From positions 592,998,438 through 593,062,437 of the forward strand of contig CM066033.1 in the NCBI GenBank assembly GCA_033557465.1: a stretch of 64,000 nucleotides of DNA, read 5' to 3'. The stretch's first letter is position 1, and each line of letters opens with the position of its first letter. A model generated the notes under the pieces. It saw only the letters and a list, made by a program, of their open reading frames with translations, did no database searches and had not been told where the DNA came from. Below, piece by piece: positions 60,190-64,000 of the stretch. Source of the DNA: Ichthyophis bannanicus (taxonomy: Eukaryota > Chordata > Amphibia > Gymnophiona > Ichthyophiidae). The translations under genes and the position numbers were made by a program.

Positions 60190-61835
60190 TGGGCAGCAAC
60201 ATAAAGGGATGGTGTTGGCAGCAGAGGATCACATTTCTGTAACTGGCAGCAATACTAGAATTACCTGCACGGAAGAAAGGCCTAGAAATCTACTTCCATA
60301 TCTTGCCAAGCAAATCCAATGGATAGTCACAACAAAACAAATTGCACTATAGTGCTGGAAGAGGAGACACCCGGGTCAGAAGGCATTCAACTGGCTACTA
60401 GGGAGGAGCTGAAGACCTTTCAGAGTAAAACTAGCATTTATGATGTGGTTGGATCAAAGCCCTTGGGACATTTGACTGCTGATCTAGCTGTGGATGAATT
60501 GAGCCAGAAGCTGCAAAGATGTCTTACATATTGGGACATGCAATGTACAAAGCATGAACCAAGGGAAGTTGGAGGTGGTCAAGAATGAAATGGAACATGT
60601 ACAACTCGATCTGTTGGGTATCAGTGAACTGAAATCAACTGGCAGCAGGCACTTTACAACACATGGTCCCGTACTGGAAATGAAAGACAAAGAAGAAATT
60701 TGCAAGAACTGTAATGAAATACAGTGCAATGAGTGAACATTTCATTTCTTTTTGTCTACAAGGAATGTCCATCAACAACTATAATTCAGGTATGTGCCCC
60801 TACAACAGCTACAGAAGAGGATGAGGTTGATGAGTTCTATGAACAAGTACAAGCTGAAATTGACAGAACATGCAAAACAGGATATCCTGAGAGTCATGGG
60901 TGACTGTAATGCAAACGTTGTGGCAACAAAGAAGGTGGCAAAATGGTTGGAAACTATAGACTTGGCAACAGAAATGAAGCTAGAGAAAGACTGATAGAAT
61001 TCTGCAAGACCAATGATCTATTCATCTCAAACACCTTCTTCCAGTAACACAAGTGGCGACTGTACACATGGACTTCACCCAATGGATTGTACAAAAATCA
61101 AATTGACTACATCTGTAGAAGTCAACAATGGAAAAAATGTAACATCAGTAAAGACAAAATCTGGAGCTGACTATGGTACAAATTATCAACTACTAGTATG
61201 CAAACTGAAGCTAAAGTTGAAAAAGAGCAAGTCACTCATGAATATAGGAAAATATAAAGGGAATATAGGAGAATATACCACCGGAAATTAAAGACTGCCT
61301 GCAAAATCGATTTGCTGCTTTATACAAATGACAGAGCTCCAGAAGAGTTATGGGATGACATCAAGAAGGTTGTGTTAGAAGAAAGTGGGAAGTCTCTACA
61401 AAAGATGAAAAAGCAAAAATGGATTACTGAAAAAACTCTGAAAATTGCCCAGAATTGCAGAGAAGCTAAAGCCAGAGAAAAGTGGCACTCACAGAACTTA
61501 GAGATTTCCAACATGCAGCAAGACAAGAAGTACTACAATGACACATGCAAGGAAATTGAATCAGAAATTATTAGAGAGAAGAACAAGATCAGCTTTCCTA
61601 AAGCTATGAGAGTTAAAGAAAACAATTCCAGCCTTGAACTGGAATGCTACAAGATGCTCAAGGATCTATTGTTGAATGATGTTGAGAAGATCAAGAAAAG
61701 GTGGAAAGAATATACAGAGTCATTATACCATAATTTCAAGTAGACCAACACCATTTCAACCTGTACCTTATGATGAGGAACCATTGGTGATGAAAGAAGT
61801 TGAAGCAGCATTGAAAGCCATATCAAAGAACAACT
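60190..61835 (+). mobile_element. RTE/BovB-like LINE, 3'-truncated and decayed
   Basis: Endonuclease and RT N-terminus of an RTE-clade LINE on the plus strand. Probable 5' region from about 60190 (fetching a short ORF at 60319-60588). Coding similarity is clear from about 60540 and stops at about 61835 before the RT palm. Frames are broken several times. Confidence 0.75.
60540..61835 (+). pseudogene. RTE endonuclease and RT N-terminus (frameshifted)
   Basis: Blocks in order: SMNQGKLEVVKNEMEHVQLD followed by LLGISELKSTG, VCAPTTATEEDEVDEFYEQV, GDCNANVV (GDxN block), RLIEFCKTNDLFISNTFFQ, RLYTWTSPNGLYKNQIDYI, and the RT N-terminal linker (EELWDDIKKVVLEESGK, REAKAREKWHSQNLEIS, WKEYTESLYHNF). This is the pattern of BovB-type RTE proteins, which database entries often label craniofacial development protein 2-like. 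The RT catalytic region is missing. Confidence 0.75.
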
Positions 61836-62453
61836 GTATCTACTTGTATATTTATCGCTCCAAAAAACCTCTATACCCCTACAATAGAGAACTTATCTTT
61901 TAGATGAACTACTCATTAAACAAATGACTAGGTCTCAGACTTCCTGACACTTTCAATGCTTCCTGCCAGCAACCCGGCAGAAGCTGTGCCAAATACATCT
62001 GACAGGTCGTTGATGCTAACAATTCCAAAAATATGTAATTCTTCCAATGTGAAGTAACTTATTCTAAAAATGATGAAAATATCGCAACAAGTGCTGAAGT
62101 GCTCCCAATAATTCAAAAAATAGGTAATTTTCCCAACACAAGGTAACTTATCTTATGTCACAACGAATGCTGGAATATTCCCAATAGTTCAAAGAATGGA
62201 TAGTTGTCCCAACGCCGTCTTTATAGCGCTTCAACGCGTTTCTCCTTCACAAGGATTCTTCAGGGGAAAATAATTTCACAGCATATGTTCCAAAAAGAGC
62301 TGGTAGAGCCAAACAATTTATGTAGAAAAGTTCCTACTTTCCATAGCTCCTGACTTGCAGCCCTCTATCAGCATGTAAAAGAGCTTATCCCATTGATGCT
62401 GCCCGCGTCTTCTGAAGATAACAATCCACTTTCAGTTTGTCAAAAAAACGCCG
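61836..62453. repeat. Degenerate tandem repeat with hammerhead-like motif
   Basis: Units of about 85-100 bp starting caattccaaaaata / aataattcaaaaaatag / aatagttcaaagaatgg between 62020 and 62215, each with a ccaa(tg/ca)-type and gaagtaacttatt-type phrase. Next to it, minus strand 62214-62266 reads cctgaagaatccttgtgaag then gagaaacgcgttgaagcgct, similar to a hammerhead core (CUGAnGA, stem, GAAA). The parent element is unknown; a Penelope-like or retrozyme origin is possible. Confidence 0.4.
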
Positions 62454-62740
62454 TGCGTGGGAACGCTCCCCAGCATCCAATTAGAAAGCTTTTGGGAGCA
62501 TCCCACAGCACCTGCATGCTGCCTTCCCGCCTTTCCCAACTGCCTCTCTCCAGTTGAGTTTTAAAGCTGAGACAGAGAGAGAGAGAGAGAGAGGGAAAGA
62601 AAAGAGAGATACAACTCCTAGGGGAGGTGGGTGGGTTCTGAAGACTAAATTCCTGCAGTTCCCGTAGATCACCTGTTACAGGTAACTATCTCCAGGAACA
62701 AGCAGGAATGTAGTCTTCACATATGGGGACTCCCTAGCTA
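62454..62740 (-). repeat. E6 ICR and truncated right terminal repeat
   Basis: Same order as 44318-44640 in E4. A GA-rich run at 62569-62592 matches the CT run of E4. Lacks the final part with the distal copy of the right terminus. Confidence 0.78.
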
Positions 62741-62844
62741 CAGATGCCAGGGAGAGACCCCAGACGTTGTGTGCCCTTGTGAAAGGGCTCCACTTCCCCC
62801 CATGGATCTCTGGCATCCTACCGGGAATGGTGGGTAGGAGTTGA

Positions 62845-63936
62845 TTAAGTATGGAACAGGTGTCGTAGAACAGCCTGACCAAACAAGGCATCCTGGCGGG
62901 AGTCCTTGTCTAAGCAGTAATGGGCTATGAAGGTATGAACTGAGGCCCAAGTAGCTGCTCAACAGATGTCGTCAATAGACACAGAGTGTAGATGAGCCAT
63001 TGAGGCTGCCATGGCTCTCACATTGTGAGCTGTGAAATGGCCTTCCAGAGAAAGGTTTTTACGCTGATAGGTAAAAGAAATGCACTGTGCAATCCAATTG
63101 GACAATGTTCTCTTGGAGACTGGAAGTCTCAAATGAGAAGGATCAAAAGCAACAAAAAGTTGAGAGGACTTTCTAGGTTGCTGTGTTCTTTGTAAGTAAA
63201 AAGCCAGTGCTCTTTTACAGTCCAAAGTTTGAAGATTCCTTTCTGCATTTGAAGCATGAGGCCTTGGAAAAAACACAGGTAGGTAAACTGCTTGGTTTAA
63301 ATGAAAAGGTGAGACCACCTTTGTCATAAAGTGTGGATAAGTCCTAAAGACTACCTTATCATGATGGAACCTCATATAATTAGGATCAGCCACTAATGCT
63401 GGCAATTCACTGATGCGACGTGCTGATGTGATTACAATGAGAAAGATAACCTTCCAGGAAAGGAACTTCAAGGAGGTAGTAGCTAGAGGTTCAAAAGGTG
63501 GCTTCATGAGCTGTCCAAGAACCAGATTTAGGTTCCATGCTACCGGTGGTGGCCTAATGGGAGGCTTAGTTAGAAGGAGGCCCCTCATAAATCTTGCTAT
63601 GAGAGGATGAGAGGAAATAGGTTGTCCATTTAAAGGTTTGAAAGAAGCTGAAATAGCACTTAAATGGACTCGTATTGAGTTAGTCTTAAGACATGTATTT
63701 GATAAATGAAGGAGATACTCCAATAATGATTCCAGAGGTATCGCCAGGGGGTCAAGACCCTTCTGCGAACACCATAAGGAAAACCTTTTCCACTTGAAAG
63801 CATAAGAGCGTCTTGTGGAAGGCTTTCTAGAAGCATAAAGGATATCCTTCACTTGTTGAGACAGATTAAGACCATGAAGGTCTTGGCCCTCAGCAACCAG
63901 ACCCTGAGATGCAGAGAGTGGGGATCGGGATGCCAC
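62845..63936 (-). pseudogene. E6 tyrosine recombinase, near intact with one nonsense codon
   Basis: Reads through the full YR: PSTRRSYAFKWKRFSLWC, SIRVHLSAISASFK, WKVIFLIVITSARRISEL (catalytic Arg), FMTKVVSPFHLNQAVYLP, KRTLSNWIAQCISFTYQR, HFTAHNVRAMAASMAHLHSV (His-x-x-Arg) and IDDIC, then a TGA where E4 has CGA (Arg). The frame then continues AATWASVHTFIAHYCLDK with the nucleophile Tyr, ending LFYDTC...-like in one frame and RHLFHT in the right one, stop at 62845-62847. One CpG-type C-to-T change is the only break I see. Confidence 0.88.
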
Positions 63937-64000
63937 AACATCCCGTCCTCCTGAGACAGGAGATCTGGAGCAGATCCTAACTCCAGAGATGGAGCTTGAG
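63937..64000 (-). pseudogene. E6 region upstream of the recombinase (partial)
   Basis: Continues into the segment before YR (minus strand ...LELGSAPDLLSQEDGMLWHP-like, matching E4 at 35500-35540). Cut by the window edge. Confidence 0.6.

Larger units (their letters stand above)
62454..64000 (-). mobile_element. E6: DIRS element running off the right edge
   Basis: Minus strand: YR 62845-63936, 3' UTR, ICR (about 62640-62740: cattcctgcttgttcctgga and tagttacctgtaacaggtga) and part of the right terminal repeat with the leader block inverted (62465-62640). The outer terminus beyond 62454 is missing. Close to E4 in sequence. Confidence 0.85.

Noticed and set aside
60319..60588. 89-codon ORF as a host gene
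   Set aside because: It leads into RTE endonuclease coding sequence in another frame and is best seen as the 5' part of that LINE.
1..64000. Cellular genes, tRNA or rRNA genes
   Set aside because: No exon-like segment, conserved host domain, tRNA cloverleaf or rRNA core was seen; long ORFs belong to mobile elements, apart from the unknown solo-LTR ORF.

Overview
The window is eukaryotic repeat DNA. I found no cellular protein gene, tRNA or rRNA in it. What can be read is a dense nest of retroelements: DIRS-type tyrosine-recombinase retrotransposons, CR1, L2 and RTE LINEs, one endogenous retrovirus, a solo LTR and two MITEs. High DIRS content with CR1/L2 LINEs and an ERV points to an amphibian, most probably a caecilian. 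That is an inference from element content only.

The layout becomes clear once broken reading frames are rejoined across insertions. I name the DIRS copies E1 to E6. E1 (+, 61-2690) loses its 5' part at the left edge and meets E2 tail-to-tail, sharing one terminal repeat. E2 (-) is the outermost element, about 2690-57630. Its 3' UTR is at 2723-2866, its recombinase, RT and Gag-like parts at 12352-16944, and its ORF1 N-terminus and 5' end at 57062-57630. Inside E2 are a CR1 copy (CR1-A, 2867-7382), a full-length L2 LINE (L2-1, 7383-12351) and a second DIRS, E5 (+, 16945-57061). E5 is itself split by E3 (17102-21850), by E4 (24424-44696), by a 1558-bp solo LTR (46579-48136) and by two CR1 copies (48615-56427). 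E4 is split by three L2 insertions (24524-26288, 27675-33793, about 35131-35441) and by an ERV (36383-43951). So four insertion levels can be read directly from the sequence.

From 57640 onward there are L2 remnants, a 78-bp Harbinger-like MITE, a palindromic MITE holding a CR1 tail, an RTE/BovB-like LINE, a tandem repeat with a hammerhead-like motif, and a last DIRS (E6, -) running off the right edge.

The most interesting elements are the two L2 LINEs with intact ORFs (8998-12057 and 28118-31267). They share a coding region, a 5' UTR full of short palindromes and a GC-rich segment. Upstream they carry unrelated tandem monomer arrays (129 bp x5 and 286 bp x6) that share only a CCAAT-TTTAAAA-GCGCG core. 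This looks like promoter-monomer replacement. Other points of note are E3, a GC-rich non-autonomous DIRS with about 1.4 kb of unrecognised cargo; the ERV, with a tRNA-Pro type primer site, no visible zinc knuckle, a deleted pol and a retained but broken env; and a solo LTR with a 325-codon ORF.
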